A DNA stretch of 64,000 nucleotides from assembly GCF_037975245.1 (NCBI RefSeq), contig NC_092576.1:20771611-20835610 (forward strand), read 5' to 3'. Position 1 is the first letter of the stretch, and each line of letters begins with the position of its first letter. The notes under the pieces were generated by a model. The model was given only the letters and a program-made list of their open reading frames with translations, did no database searches and was not told the origin of the DNA. This stretch comes from Apostichopus japonicus. Lineage: Eukaryota; Echinodermata; Holothuroidea; Aspidochirotida; Stichopodidae. This document shows positions 29,586-43,986 of the stretch, piece by piece. The translations under genes were made by a program, and so were the position numbers.

Positions 29586-29970
29586 CGGTACTGCACATTC
29601 GATTGATCGATACCGAACATTCGATTGATCGGTACCGAACATTCGATTGATCTGTACCGCACATTCGATTGATCGGTACCGCACATTCGATTGATCTGTA
29701 CCGCACATTCGATTGATCGGTACCGAACATTCGATTGATCTGTACCGCACATTCGATTGATCGGTACCGCACATTCGATTGATCTGTACCGCACATTCGA
29801 TTGATCGGTACCGCACATTCGATTGATCGGTACCGCACATTCGATTGATCGGTACCGCACATTCCATTGATCGGTACCGCACATTCGATTGATCGGTACC
29901 GCACATTCTATTGATCGGTACGGAAAACTCGATTGATTGCTACGGAACATTCGATTGATCAGTACCGCAC
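29586..29970 (+). repeat. Short satellite stretch with marker block at 29,928
   Basis: This stretch is made of 22-bp units in which GGTACCGAAC and TGTACCGCAC alleles alternate several times between about 29,600 and 29,780. It ends in a marker block at 29,928 and leads straight into the diverged patch. No gene is supported. Confidence 0.8.
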
Positions 29971-30020
29971 ATTCAATTGATGGGTATCAAAAATTTATGT
30001 GATCGGTACCGAACTTTCGA
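29971..30020 (+). repeat. Strongly diverged satellite units (unique patch)
   Basis: Two consecutive units depart from the consensus at many positions. The first reads CATTCAATTGATG then GGTATCAAA. The second reads AATTTATGTGATC then GGTACCGAA, and CTTTCGATTG follows. Length and register stay at 22 bp, so this is accumulated substitution rather than an insertion. I saw no second copy in the window. It sits 43 bp after a marker block, at the border between the 2,046-bp duplication and the 660/682-bp higher-order region. Confidence 0.85.
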
Positions 30021-30589
30021 TTGATCGGTACCGCACAATCGATTGATAGGTACCGCACATTCGATTGGTCGGTACCGCACATTCGATTGATCGGTACCGC
30101 ACATTCGATTGATCGGTACCGCACATTCGATTGATCAGTACCGCACATTCGATTGATCGGTACGGAACATTCGATTGATCGGTACCGCACATTCGATTGA
30201 TCGGTACAAAACATTTGATTGATTGGTACCGCACATTAGATTGAACGGTACGGAACATTCGATTGATAGGTACCGCACATTCGATTGATCGGTACAGCAC
30301 ATTCGATTGATCGGTACGGAACATTCGATTGATCGGTACGGAACATTCGATTGATCGGTACCGCACATTCGATTGATCGGTACGGAACATTCGATTGATC
30401 GGTACCGCACATTCGATTGATCGGTACCGCACATTCGATTGATCGGTACCGCACATTCGATTGATCTGTACCGCACATTCGATTGATCGGTACCGCAGAT
30501 TCGATTGATCGGTACCGCATATTCGATTGATTCGCACTGAACATTCGATTGATCGGTACCGCACATTCGATTGATCGGTACGGAACATT
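30021..30589 (+). repeat. Satellite stretch leading into the 660/682-bp region
   Basis: Ordinary 22-bp units continue in unbroken register from the diverged patch. They include a GGTACAAAAC unit and a CATTAGATTG unit near 30,207-30,240, a pairing also found at the start of the 2,046-bp copies. No marker block, gene or unique sequence is present. Confidence 0.75.
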
Positions 30590-33500
30590 CGATTAATCGG
30601 TACTGCACATTCGATTGATCGGTACTGCACATTCGATTGATCGGTACCGCACATTCGATTGATCTGTACCGCACATTCGATTGATCGGTACTGCACATTC
30701 GATTGATCGGTATCGCACATTCGAATGATCGGTACCGCACATTCGATTGATCGGTAAGGAACATTCGATTGATCGGTACCGCACATTCGATTGATCGGTA
30801 CCGCACATTTGATTGATCGGTACCGCACATTCGATTGATCGGTACCGCACATTCGATTGATCGGTACGAAACATTCGATTGATCGGTACCGCACATTCGA
30901 TTGATCGGTACGGCACATTCGATTGATCGGTTCCGAACATTCGATTGATCGGTACCGAACATTCGATTGATCGGTTCCGCACATTCGATTGATCGGTACG
31001 GAACATTCGATTGATCGGCACCGCACATTCGATTGATCGGTACGGAACATTCGATTGATCGGTTCCGCACATTCGATTGATCTGTACCGCACATTCGATT
31101 GAGCGATACCGCACATTCGATTGATCGGTCACGCACATTCGATTGATCGGTACGGAACATTCGTTTGATCGGTACTGCACATTCGATTGATCGGTACCGC
31201 ACATTCGATTGATCGGTAAGGAACATTCGATTGATCGGTACCGCACATTCGATTGATCGGTACCGCACATTTGATTGATCGGTAACGCACATTCGATTGA
31301 TCGGTACCGCACATTCGATTGATCGGTACCGCACATTCAATTGATCGGTACGAAACATTCGATTGATCGGTACCGCACATTCGATTGATCGGTACGGTAC
31401 ATTCGATTGATCGATACCGCACATTCGATTGATCGGTACCGCACATTCGATTGATCGGTACCGCACATTCGATTGATCGGTTCCGAACATTCGATTGATC
31501 GGTACCGAACATTCGATTGATCGGTTCCGCACATTCGATTGATCGCTACGGAACATTCGATTGATCGGTACCGCACATTCGATTGATCGGTACGGAACAT
31601 TCGATTGATCGGTTCCGCACATTCGATTGATCTGTACCGCACATTCGATTGAGCGATACCGCACATTCGATTGATCGGTCACGCACATTCGATTGATCGG
31701 TACGGAACATTCGTTTGATCGGTACCGCACATTCGATTGATCGGTACGGAACATTCGATTAATCGGTACTGCACATTCGATTGATCGGTACTGCACATTC
31801 GATTGATCGGTACCGCACATTCGATTGATCTGTACCGCACATTCGATTGATCGGTACTGCACATTCGATTGATCGGTATCGCACATTCGAATGATCGGTA
31901 CCGCACATTCGATTGATCGGTACGGAACATTCGATTGATCGGTACCGCACATTCGATTGATCGGTACCGCACATTTGATTGATCGGTACGAAACATTCGA
32001 TTGATCGGTACCGCACATTCGATTGATCGGTACGGTACATTCGATTGATCGGTACCGCACATTCGATTGATCGGTACCGCACATTCGATTGATCGGTACC
32101 GCACATTCGATTGATCGGTACCGCACATTCGATTGATCGGTTCCGAACATTCGATTGATCGGTACCGAACATTCGATTGATCGGTTCCGCACATTCGATT
32201 GATCGCTACGGAACATTCGATTGATCGGTACCGCACATTCGATTGATCGGTACGGAACATTCGATTGATCGGTTCCGCACATTCGATTGATCTGTACCGC
32301 ACATTCGATTGAGCGATACCGCACATTCGATTGATCGGTCACGCACATTCGATTGATCGGTACGGAACATTCGTTTGATCGGTACCGCACATTCGATTGA
32401 TCGGTACGGAACATTCGATTAATCGGTACTGCACATTCGATTGATCGGTACTGCACATTCGATTGATCGGTACCGCACATTCGATTGATCTGTACCGCAC
32501 ATTCGATTGATCGGTACTGCACATTCGATTGATCGGTATCGCACATTCGAATGATCGGTACCGCACATTCGATTGATCGGTACGGAACATTCGATTGATC
32601 GGTACCGCACATTCGATTGATCGGTACCGCACATTTGATTGATCGGTAACGCACATTCGATTGATCGGTACCGCACATTCGATTGATCGGTACCGCACAT
32701 TCGATTGATCGGTACGAAACATTCGATTGATCGGTACCGCACATTCGATTGATCGGTACGGTACATTCGATTGATCGGTACCGCACATTCGATTGATCGG
32801 TACCGCACATTCGATTGATCGGTTCCGAACATTCGATTGATCGGTACCGAACATTCGATTGATCGGTTCCGCACATTCGATTGATCGGTACGGAACATTC
32901 GATTGATCGGCACCGCACATTCGATTGATCGGTACGGAACATTCGATTGATCGGTTCCGCACATTCGATTGATCTGTACCGCACATTCGATTGAGCGATA
33001 CCGCACATTCGATTGATCGGTAACGCACATTCGATTGATCGGTACCGCACATTCGATTGATCGGTACGAAACATTCGATTGATCGGTACCGCACATTCGA
33101 TTGATCGGTACGGTACATTCGATTGATCGGTACCGCACATTCGATTGATCGGTACCGCACATTCGATTGATCGGTACCGCACATTCGATTGATCGGTTCC
33201 GAACATTCGATTGATCGGTACCGAACATTCGATTGATCGGTTCCGCACATTCGATTGATCGCTACGGAACATTCGATTGATCGGTACCGCACATTCGATT
33301 GATCGGTACGGAACATTCGATTGATCGGTTCCGCACATTCGATTGATCTGTACCGCACATTCGATTGAGCGATACCGCACATTCGATTGATCGGTCACGC
33401 ACATTCGATTGATCGGTACGGAACATTCGTTTGATCGGTACCGCACATTCGATTGATCGGTACGGAACATTCGATTAATCGGTACTGCACATTCGATTGA

Positions 33501-34090
33501 TCGGTACTGCACATTCGATTGATCGGTACCGCACATTCGATTGATCTGTACCGCACATTCGATTGATCGGTACTGCACATTCGATTGATCGGTATCGCAC
33601 ATTCGAATGATCGGTACCGCACATTCGATTGATCGGTACGGAACATTCGATTGATCGGTACCGCACATTCGATTGATCGGTACCGCACATTTGATTGATC
33701 GGTAACGCACATTCGATTGATCGGTACCGCACATTCGATTGATCGGTACCGCACATTCGATTGATCGGTACGAAACATTCGATTGATCGGTACCGCACAT
33801 TCGATTGATCGGTACGGTACATTCGATTGATCGGTACCGCACATTCGATTGATCGGTACCGCACATTCGATTGATCGGTTCCGAACATTCGATTGATCGG
33901 TACCGAACATTCGATTGATCGGTTCCGCACATTCGATTAATCGGTACGGAACATTCGATTGATCGGTACCGCACATTCGATTGATCGGTACGGAACATTC
34001 GATTGATCGGTTCCGCACATTCGATTGATCTGTACCGCACATTCGATTGAGCGATACCGCACATTCGATTGATCGGTCACGCACATTCGA
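30590..34090 (+). repeat. Higher-order repeat of 30-31 units (660/682 bp), several copies
   Basis: The private GATTGAGCGATACC unit recurs at 31,101, 31,651, 32,311, 32,993, 33,367 and 34,049. The spacings are 550, 660, 682, 374 and 682 bp, or 25, 30, 31, 17 and 31 units exactly. Each is followed by a GGTCACGCAC unit, except the one at 32,993, which is followed by GGTAACGCAC. A second landmark, GATTAATCGGTACTG, recurs near 30,593, 31,757, 32,417 and 33,473 (spacings 1,164, 660 and 1,056 bp). The order within copies is conserved but blocks are missing or doubled, as unequal exchange between copies would leave. Units that create minus-strand stops are rare here, so the longest open frame of the window lies in this region; it is not a gene. 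Confidence 0.85.
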
Positions 34091-37000
34091 TTGATCGGTA
34101 CGGAACATTCGTTTGATCGGTACTGCACATTCGATTGATCGGTACCGCACATTCGATTGATCGGTAAGGAACATTCGATTGATCGGTACCGCACATTCGA
34201 TTGATCGGTACCGCACATTCGATTGATCGGTAACGCACATTCGATTGATCGGTACCGCACATTCGATTGATCGGTACCGCACATTCGATTGATCGGTACG
34301 AAACATTCGATTGATCGGTACCGCACATTCGATTGATCGGTACGGTACATTCGATTGATCGGTACCGCACATTCGATTGATCGGTACCGCACATTCGATT
34401 GATCGGTACCGCACATTCGATTGATCGGTACCGCACATTCGATTGATCGGTACGGAACATTCGATTGATCGGTACGGAACATTCGATTGATCGGTACCGC
34501 ACATTCGATTGATCGGTACCGCACATTCGATTGATCGGTACCGCACATTCGATTGATCGGTACCGATCATTGAATTGATCGGTACCGTACATTCGATTGA
34601 TCGGTATCGCACATTCGATTGATCGGTACGTAACATTCGATTGATCGGTACCGCACATTCGATTGATCGGTACCGCACATTCAATTGATCGGTACCGCAC
34701 ATTCGATTGATCGATACGGAACATTCGATTGATCGGTACCGCACATTCGATTGATCGGTACCGCACATTCGATTGATCGGTACCGCACATTCGATTGATC
34801 GGTACCGCACATTCGATTGATCGGTACCGTACATTCGATTGATCGGTATCGCACATTCGATTGATCGGTACTGCAATTCGATTGATCGGTTCGGAACATT
34901 CGATTAATCGGTACCGCACATTCGATTGATCGGTACCGCACATTCGATTGATCGGTACGGAAAATTCGATTGATCGGTACTGCACATTCGATTGATCGTT
35001 AGGGAACATTCGATTGATCGGTACCGCACATTCGATTGATCGGTACGGAACATTCGATTGATCGGTACCGCACATTCGATTGATAGGTACCGCACATTCG
35101 ATTGATCGGCAAGGAACATTCGATTGATCGGTACCGCACATTCGATTGATCGGTACCGCACATTCGATTGATCGGTACCGCACATTCGATTGATCGGCAC
35201 TGAACATTCGATTGATCGGTACCGCACATTCGATTGATCGGTACGGATAATTCGATTGATCGGTACCGCACATTCGATTGATCGATACGGAACATTCGAT
35301 TGATCGGTACCGCACATTCGATTGATCGGTACGGAACATTCAATTGATCGATACCCCACATTCGATTGATCGGTACGGAAAATTCGATTGATCGGTACCG
35401 CACATTCGATTGATCGGTACGGAACACTCGATTGATCGATACCACACATTCGATTGATCGGTACCGAACATTCGATTGATCGGTACCGCACATTCGATTG
35501 ATCGGTACCGCACATTCGATTGATCTGTACCGCACATTCGATTGATCGGTACCGCACATTCGATTGATCGGTACCGCACATTCGATTGATCGGTACCGCA
35601 CATTCCATTGATCGGTACCGCACATTCGATTGATCGGTACCGCACATTCTATTGATCGGTACGGAAAACTCGATTGATTGCTACGGAACATTCGATTGAT
35701 CAGTACCGCACATTCGATTGATCAGTACCGCACATTCGATTGATCGGTACGGAACATTCGATTGATCGGTACGGAACATTCGATTGATCGGTACCGCACA
35801 TTCGATTGATCGGTACCGCACATTCGATTGATCGGTACGGAACATTCGATTGATCGGTACCGCACATTCGATTGATCGGTACCGCACATTCTATTGATCG
35901 GTACGGAAAACTCGATTGATTGCTACGGAACATTCGATTGATCGGTACCGCACATTCGATTGATCAGTACCGCACATACGATTGATCGGTACGGAACATT
36001 CGATTGATCGGTACGGAACATTCGATTGATCGGTACCGCACATTCGATTGATCGGTACCGCACATTCGATTGATCGGTTCTGCACATTCGATTGATCGGT
36101 ACTGCACATTCGATTGATCGGGACCGAACATTCGATTGATCGGTACCGCACATTCGATTGATCGGTACCGCACATTCGATTGATCTGTACCGCACATTCG
36201 ATTGATCGGTACCGCAGATTCGATTGATCGGTACCGCACATTCGATTGATCGGTACCGCACATTCCATTGATCGGTACCGCACATTCGATTGATCGGTAC
36301 AGCACATTCTATTGATCGGTACGGAAAACTCGATTGATTGCTACGGAACATTCGATTGATCAGTACCGCACATTCCATTGATCGGTACCGCACATTCGAT
36401 TGATCGGTTCGGAACATTCGATTGATCGGTACCGCACATTCGATTGATCGGTACCGCACATTCGATTGATCGGTACGGAACATTCGATTGATCGGTACGG
36501 AACATTCGATTGATCGGTACCGCACATTCGATTGATCGGTACCGCACATTCGATTGATCGGTACCGCACATTCGATTGATCGGTACCGATCATTGAATTG
36601 ATCGGTACCGTACATTCGATTGATCGGTATCGCACATTCGATTGATCGGTACGTAACATTCGATTGATCGGTACCGCACATTCGATTGATCGGTACCGCA
36701 CATTCAATTGATCGGTACCGCACATTCGATTGATCGATACGGAACATTCGATTGATCGGTACCGCACATTCGATTGATCGGTACTGCACATTCGATTGAT
36801 CGGTACCGGACATTCGATTGATCGGTACGGAAAATTCGATTGATCGGTACCGCACATTCGATTGATCGGTACGGAACATTCGATTGATCGGCAAGGAACA
36901 TTCGATTGATCGGTACCGCACATTCGATTGATCGGTACCGCACATTCGATTGATCGGTACCGCACATTCGATTGATCGGCACTGAACATTCGATTGATCG

Positions 37001-38964
37001 GTACCGCACATTCGATTGATCGGTACGGAAAATTCGATTGATCGGTACGGCACATTCGATTGATCGGTACGGAACATTCGATTGATCGATACCGCACATT
37101 CGATTGATCGGTACCGAACATTCGATTGATCGGTACCGCACATTCGATTGATCGGTACCGCACATTCGATTGATCTGTACCGCACATTCGATTGATCGGT
37201 ACCGCACATTCGATTGATCGGTACCGCACATTCTATTGATCGGCAACGCACAATCCATTGATCGGTACCGCACATTCGATTGATCGGTACGGAACATTCT
37301 ATTGATCGGTACGGAACATTCGATTGATCGGTACCGCATATTCGATTGATCAGTACCGCACATTCGATTGATCGGTATCGCACGTTCGATTGATCGGTAC
37401 GGAACATTCGATTGATCGGTACGGAACATTCGATTGATCGGTACCGCACATTCGATTGATCGGTACCGCACATTCGATTGATCGGTACGGTACATTCGAT
37501 TGATCGGTACCGCACATTCGATTGATCGGTACCGCACATTCGATTGATCGGTACCGCACATTCGATTGATCGGTACCGCACATTCGATTGATCGGTACCG
37601 CACATTCGATTGATCGGTACCGTACATTCGATTGATCGGTATCGCACATTCGATTGATCGGTACTGCAATTCGATTGATCGGTTCGGAACATTCGATTAA
37701 TCGGTACCGCACATTCGATTGATCGGTACCGCACATTCGATTGATCGGTACGGAAAATTCGATTGATCGGTACTGCACATTCGATTGATCGGTACCGCAC
37801 ATTCGTTTGATCGGTACCGCACATTCGATTGATCGGTACCGCACATTCGATTGATCGGTACCGATCATTCGATAGATCGGTACCGTACATTCGATTGATC
37901 GGTATCACACATTCGATTGATCGGTACGGAACATTCGATTGATCGGTACCGCACATTCGATTGATCGGTACCGCACATTCGATTGATCGGTACCGCACAT
38001 TCGATTGATCGATACGGAACATTCGATTGATCGGTACCGCACATTCGATTGATCGGTACCGCACATTCGATTGATCGATACGGAACATTCGTTTGATCGG
38101 TACCGCACATTCGATTGATCGGTACCGCACATTCGATTGATCGGTACCGCACATTCGTTTGATCGGTACCGCACATTCGATTGATCGGTACTGCAATTCG
38201 ATTGATCGGTTCGGAACATTCGATTGATCGGTAACGCACATTCGATTGATCGGTACCGCACATTCGAATGATCGGTACCGCACATTCGATTGATCGGTAC
38301 GGAACATTCGATTGATCGGTACCGCACATTCGATTGATCGGTACGGAACATTTGCTTGATCGGTAACGCACATTCGAATGATCGGTACCGCACATTCGAT
38401 TGATCGGTACCGCACATTCGATTGATCGGTACGAAACATTCGATTGATCGGTACCGCACATTCGATTGATCGGTACGGTACAATCGATTGATCGGTACCG
38501 CACATTCGATTGATCGGTACCGAAATTCGATTGATCGGTACCGCACATTCGATTGATCGGTACCGCACATTCGATTGATCGGTACGAAACATTCGATTGA
38601 TCGGTTCCGCACATTCGATTGATCGGTACCGCATATTCGATTGATTGGCACTAAACATTCGATTGATCGGTACCGCACATTCGATTGATCGGTACGGAAC
38701 ATTCGATTGATCGGTACCGCACATTCGATTGATCGGTACCGCACATTCGATTGATCGGTACCGCATATTCGATTGATTGGCACTAAACATTCGATTGATC
38801 GGTACCGCACATTCGATTGATCGGTACGGAACATTCGATTGATCGGTACCGCACATTCGATTGATCGGTACCGCACATTCGATTGATCGGTACTGCACAT
38901 TCGATTGATCGGTACCGGACATTCGATTGATCGGTACTGCACATTCGATTGATCGGTACCGCAC
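34091..38964 (+). repeat. Mosaic satellite region
   Basis: Only 22-bp units are present. Marker blocks lie at 35,669, 35,911 and 36,329, with spacings of 242 and 418 bp (11 and 19 units). Recurring modules include a CCGATCATTGAATTG unit at 34,563 and 36,586. The 21-bp GGTACTGCAATTCG unit occurs near 34,871, 37,667 and 38,191, and a related GGTACCGAAATTCG unit near 38,521. The duplications are short and out of step with each other, so no single higher-order period fits. No gene is supported. Confidence 0.8.
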
Positions 38965-40569
38965 ATTCGATTGATCGGTACGGAACATTCGATTGATCGG
39001 TACCGCACATTCGATTGATCGGTACCGCACATTCGATTGATCGGCACTGAACATTCGATTGATCGGTACCGCACATTCGATTGATCGGTACGGATAATTC
39101 GATTGATCGGTACCGCACATTCGATTGATCGGTACGGAACATTCGATTGATCGGTACCGCACATTCGATTGATCGGTACAGAACATTCGATTGATCGATA
39201 CCACACATTCGATTGATCGGTACGGAAAATTCGATTGATCGGTACCGCACATTCGATTGATCGGTACGGAACACTCGATTGATCGATACCACACATTCGA
39301 TTGATCGGTACCGAACATTCGATTGATCGGTACCGCACATTCGATTGATCGGTACCGCACATTCGATTGATCTGTACCGCACATTCGATTGATCGGTACC
39401 GCACATTCGATTGATCGGTACCGCACATTCGATTGATCGGTACCGCACATTCGATTGATCGGTACCGCACATTCGATTGATCGGTACCGCACATTCTATT
39501 GATCGGTACGGAAAACTCGATTGATTGCTACGGAACATTCGATTGATCAGTACCGCACATTCGATTGATCAGTACCGCACATTCGATTGATCGGTACGGA
39601 ACATTCGATTGATCGGTACGGAACATTCGATTGATCGGTACCGCACATTCGATTGATCGGTACCGCACATTCGATTTATCTGTACCGCACATTCGATTGA
39701 TCGGTACCGCAGATTCGATTGATCGGTACCGCACATTCGATTGATCGGTACCGCACATTCCATTGATCGGTACCGCGCATTCGATTGATCGGTACAGCAC
39801 ATTCGATTGATCGGTACGGAAAACTCGATTGATTGCTACGGAACATTCGATTGATCAGTACCCCACATTCCATTGATCGGTACCGCACATTCGATTGATC
39901 GGTTCGGAACATTCGATTGATCGGTACCGCACATTCGATTGATCGGTACGGAAAATTCGATTGATCTGTACGGAACATTCGATTGATCGGTACGGAACAT
40001 TCGATTGATCGGTACCGCACATTCGATTGATCGGTACCGCACATTCGATTGATCGGTACCGATCATTCGATTGATAGGTACCGATCATTGGATTGATCGG
40101 TACCGTACATTCGATTGATCGGTATCGCACATTCGATTGATCGGTACGTAACATTCGATTGATCGGTACCGCACATTCGATTGATCGGTACCGCACATTC
40201 GATTGATCGGTACCGCACATTCGATTGATCGATACGGAACATTCGATTGATCGGTACCGCACATTCGATTGATCGGTACCGCACATTCGATTGATCGATA
40301 CGGAACATTCGTTTGATCGGTACCGCACATTCGATTGATCGGTACCGCACATTCGATTGATCGGTACCGCACATTCGTTTGATCGGTACCGCACATTCGA
40401 TTGATCGGTACTGCAATTCGATTGATCAGTTCGGAACATTCGATTGGTCGGTAATGCACATTCGATTGATCGGTACCGCACATTCGATTGATCGGTACGG
40501 AACATTCGATTGATCGGTACTGCACATTCGATTGATCTGTACCGCACATTCGATTGATCGGTACTGCAC
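38965..40569 (+). repeat. 1,605-bp tandem duplication, copy A
   Basis: Marker blocks at 39,516 and 39,824 recur at 41,121 and 41,429. The length is 73 units less one base; the missing base is the 21-bp GGTACTGCAATTCG unit near 40,411. Shared landmarks include the GGAACACTCG unit with its GATACCACAC neighbour, and a pair of GGTACCGATC units near 40,050-40,090. The left edge is where the +1,605 agreement begins, about 38,965. Confidence 0.85.
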
Positions 40570-42174
40570 ATTCGATTGATCGGTACGGAACATTCGATTG
40601 ATCGGTACCGCACATTCGATTGATCGGTACCGCACATTCGATTGATCGGCACTGAACATTCGATTGATCGGTACCGCACATTCGATTGATCGGTACGGAT
40701 AATTCGATTGATCGGTACCGCACATTCGATTGATCGGTACGGAACATTCGATTGATCGGTACCGCACATTCGATTGATCGGTACAGAACATTCGATTGAT
40801 CGATACCACACATTCGATTGATCGGTACGGAAAATTCGATTGATCGGTACCGCACATTCGATTGATCGGTACGGAACACTCGATTGATCGATACCACACA
40901 TTCGATTGATCGGTACCGAACATTCGATTGATCGGTACCGCACATTCGATTGATCGGTACCGCACATTCGATTGATCTGTACCGCACATTCGATTGATCG
41001 GTACCGCACATTCGATTGATCGGTACCGCACATTCGATTGATCGGTACCGCACATTCGATTGATCGGTACCGCACATTCGATTGATCGGTACCGCACATT
41101 CTATTGATCGGTACGGAAAACTCGATTGATTGCTACGGAACATTCGATTGATCAGTACCGCACATTCGATTGATCAGTACCGCACATTCGATTGATCGGT
41201 ACGGAACATTCGATTGATCGGTACGGAACATTCGATTGATCGGTACCGCACATTCGATTGATCGGTACCGCACATTCGATTTATCTGTACCGCACATTCG
41301 ATTGATCGGTACCGCAGATTCGATTGATCGGTACCGCACATTCGATTGATCGGTACCGCACATTCCATTGATCGGTACCGCGCATTCGATTGATCGGTAC
41401 AGCACATTCGATTGATCGGTACGGAAAACTCGATTGATTGCTACGGAACATTCGATTGATCAGTACCCCACATTCCATTGATCGGTACCGCACATTCGAT
41501 TGATCGGTTCGGAACATTCGATTGATCGGTACCGCACATTCGATTGATCGGTACGGAAAATTCGATTGATCTGTACGGAACATTCGATTGATCGGTACGG
41601 AACATTCGATTGATCGGTACCGCACATTCGATTGATCGGTACCGCACATTCGATTGATCGGTACCGATCATTCGATTGATAGGTACCGATCATTGGATTG
41701 ATCGGTACCGTACATTCGATTGATCGGTATCGCACATTCGATTGATCGGTACGTAACATTCGATTGATCGGTACCGCACATTCGATTGATCGGTACCGCA
41801 CATTCGATTGATCGGTACCGCACATTCGATTGATCGATACGGAACATTCGATTGATCGGTACCGCACATTCGATTGATCGGTACCGCACATTCGATTGAT
41901 CGATACGGAACATTCGTTTGATCGGTACCGCACATTCGATTGATCGGTACCGCACATTCGATTGATCGGTACCGCACATTCGTTTGATCGGTACCGCACA
42001 TTCGATTGATCGGTACTGCAATTCGATTGATCAGTTCGGAACATTCGATTGGTCGGTAATGCACATTCGATTGATCGGTACCGCACATTCGATTGATCGG
42101 TACGGAACATTCGATTGATCGGTACTGCACATTCGATTGATCTGTACCGCACATTCGATTGATCGGTACTGCAC
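40570..42174 (+). repeat. 1,605-bp tandem duplication, copy B
   Basis: This copy is adjacent to copy A and in step with it at +1,605 bp until about 42,180. Its 21-bp unit lies near 42,016. A third marker at 42,726, 1,297 bp after 41,429, repeats the spacing seen inside the pair. However, the units between about 42,185 and 42,500 have a different order, so a third copy began and was then overwritten by the 1,782-bp duplication. Confidence 0.85.
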
Positions 42175-42204
42175 ATTCGATTGATCGGTACCGCACATTC
42201 GATT

Positions 42205-43986
42205 GATCGGTACTGCACATTCGATTGATCGGTACCGGACATTCGATTGATCGGTACGGAAAATTCGATTGATCGGTACCGCACATTCGATTGATCGGTA
42301 CGGAACATTCGATTGATCGGTACCCCACATTCGATTGATAGGTACCGCACATTCGATTGATCGGCAAGGAACATTCGATTGATCGGTACCGCACATTCGA
42401 TTGATCGGTACCGCACATTCGATTGATCGGTACGGAAAATTCGATTGATCGGTACCGCACATTCGATTGATCGGTACGGAACATTCGATTGATCGATACC
42501 GCACATTCGATTGATCGGTACCGAACATTCGATTGATCGGTACCGCACATTCGATTGATCGGTACCGTACATTCGATTGATCTGTACCGCACATTCGATT
42601 GATCGGTACCGCACATTCGATTGATCGGTACCGCACATTCGATTGATCGGTACCGCACATTCCATTGATCGGTACCGCACATTCGATTGATCGGTACCGC
42701 ACATTCTATTGATCGGTACGGAAAACTCGATTGATTGCTACGGAACATTCGATTGATCAGTACCGCACATTCGATTGATCAGTACCGCACATTCGATTGA
42801 TCGGTACGGAACATTCGATTGATCGGTACGGAACATTCGATTGATCGGTACCGTACATTCGATTGATCGGTATCGCACGTTCGATTGATCGGTACGGAAC
42901 ATTCGATTGATCGGTACGGAACATTCGAATGATCGGTACCGCACATTCGATTGATCGGTACCGCACATTCGATTGATCGGTACGGTACATTCGATTGATC
43001 GGTTCCGAACATTCGATTGATCGGTACCGAACATTCAATTGATCGGTACGGAACATTCGATTGATAGGTACCGCACATTCGATTGATCGGTACCGCACAT
43101 TCGATTGATCGATACGGAACATTCGATTGATCGGTTCCGAACATTCGATTGATCGGTACCGCACATTCGATTGATCGGTACGGAACATTCGATTGATAGG
43201 TACCGCACATTCGATTGATCGGTACCGCACATTCGATTGATAGGTACCGAACATTCGATTGATCGGTACCGCACATTCGATTGATCGGTACGGAAAATTC
43301 GATTGATCGGTACCGCACATTCTATTGATCGGTACTCAACATTCGATTGATCGATACCGCACATTCGATTGATCGGTACTGAACATTCGATTGATCGGTA
43401 CCGCACATTCGATTGATCGGTACCGTACATTCGATTGAACTGTACCGCACATTCGATTGATCGGTACCGCACATTCGATTGATCGGTACCGCACATTCGA
43501 TTGATCGGTACCGCACATTCCATTGATCGGTACCGCACATTCGATTGATCGGTACCGCACATTCTATTGATCGGTACGGAAAACTCGATTGATTGCTACG
43601 GAACATTCGATTGATCAGTACCGCACATTCGATTGATCAGTACCGCACATTCGATTGATCGGTACGGAACATTCGATTGATCGGTACGGAACATTCGATT
43701 GATAGGTACCGCACATTCGATTGATCGGTACCGCACATTCGATTGATCGGTACGGTACATTCGATTGATCGGTTCCGAACATTCGATTGATCGGTACCGA
43801 ACATTCAATTGATCGGTACGGAACATTCGATTGATAGGTACCGCACATTCGATTGATCGGTACCGCACATTCGATTGATCGATACGGAACATTCGATTGA
43901 TCGGTCCCGAACATTCGATTGATCGGTACCGCACATTCGATTGATCGGTACGGAACATTCGATTGGAAGGTACCGCACATTCGATT
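42205..43986 (+). repeat. 1,782-bp (81-unit) tandem duplication, copy A
   Basis: The segment 42,205-44,016 matches the one 1,782 bp later. Marker blocks at 42,726 and 43,584 recur at 44,508 and 45,366. The length is exactly 81 units. Landmarks are GGTACCCCAC, GGTACTCAAC and GATTGAACTGTACC units. The left edge follows a GGTACTGCAC versus GGTACCGCAC difference near 42,204. Confidence 0.88.

Noticed and set aside
29971-30020. Inserted foreign sequence or a degraded mobile element
   Set aside because: The patch keeps the 22-bp register and total length, so it is made of substituted units. No terminal repeats or target-site duplication are visible.
30135-34064. 1,309-codon open frame on the minus strand, and about 300 shorter ones, as repeat proteins
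   Set aside because: All encode the same 22-residue period in every frame, start and stop wherever a unit variant makes or removes a stop, overlap each other in three frames, and have no promoter, splice or unique sequence. They follow from the unit length and the absence of a minus-strand stop in the consensus.
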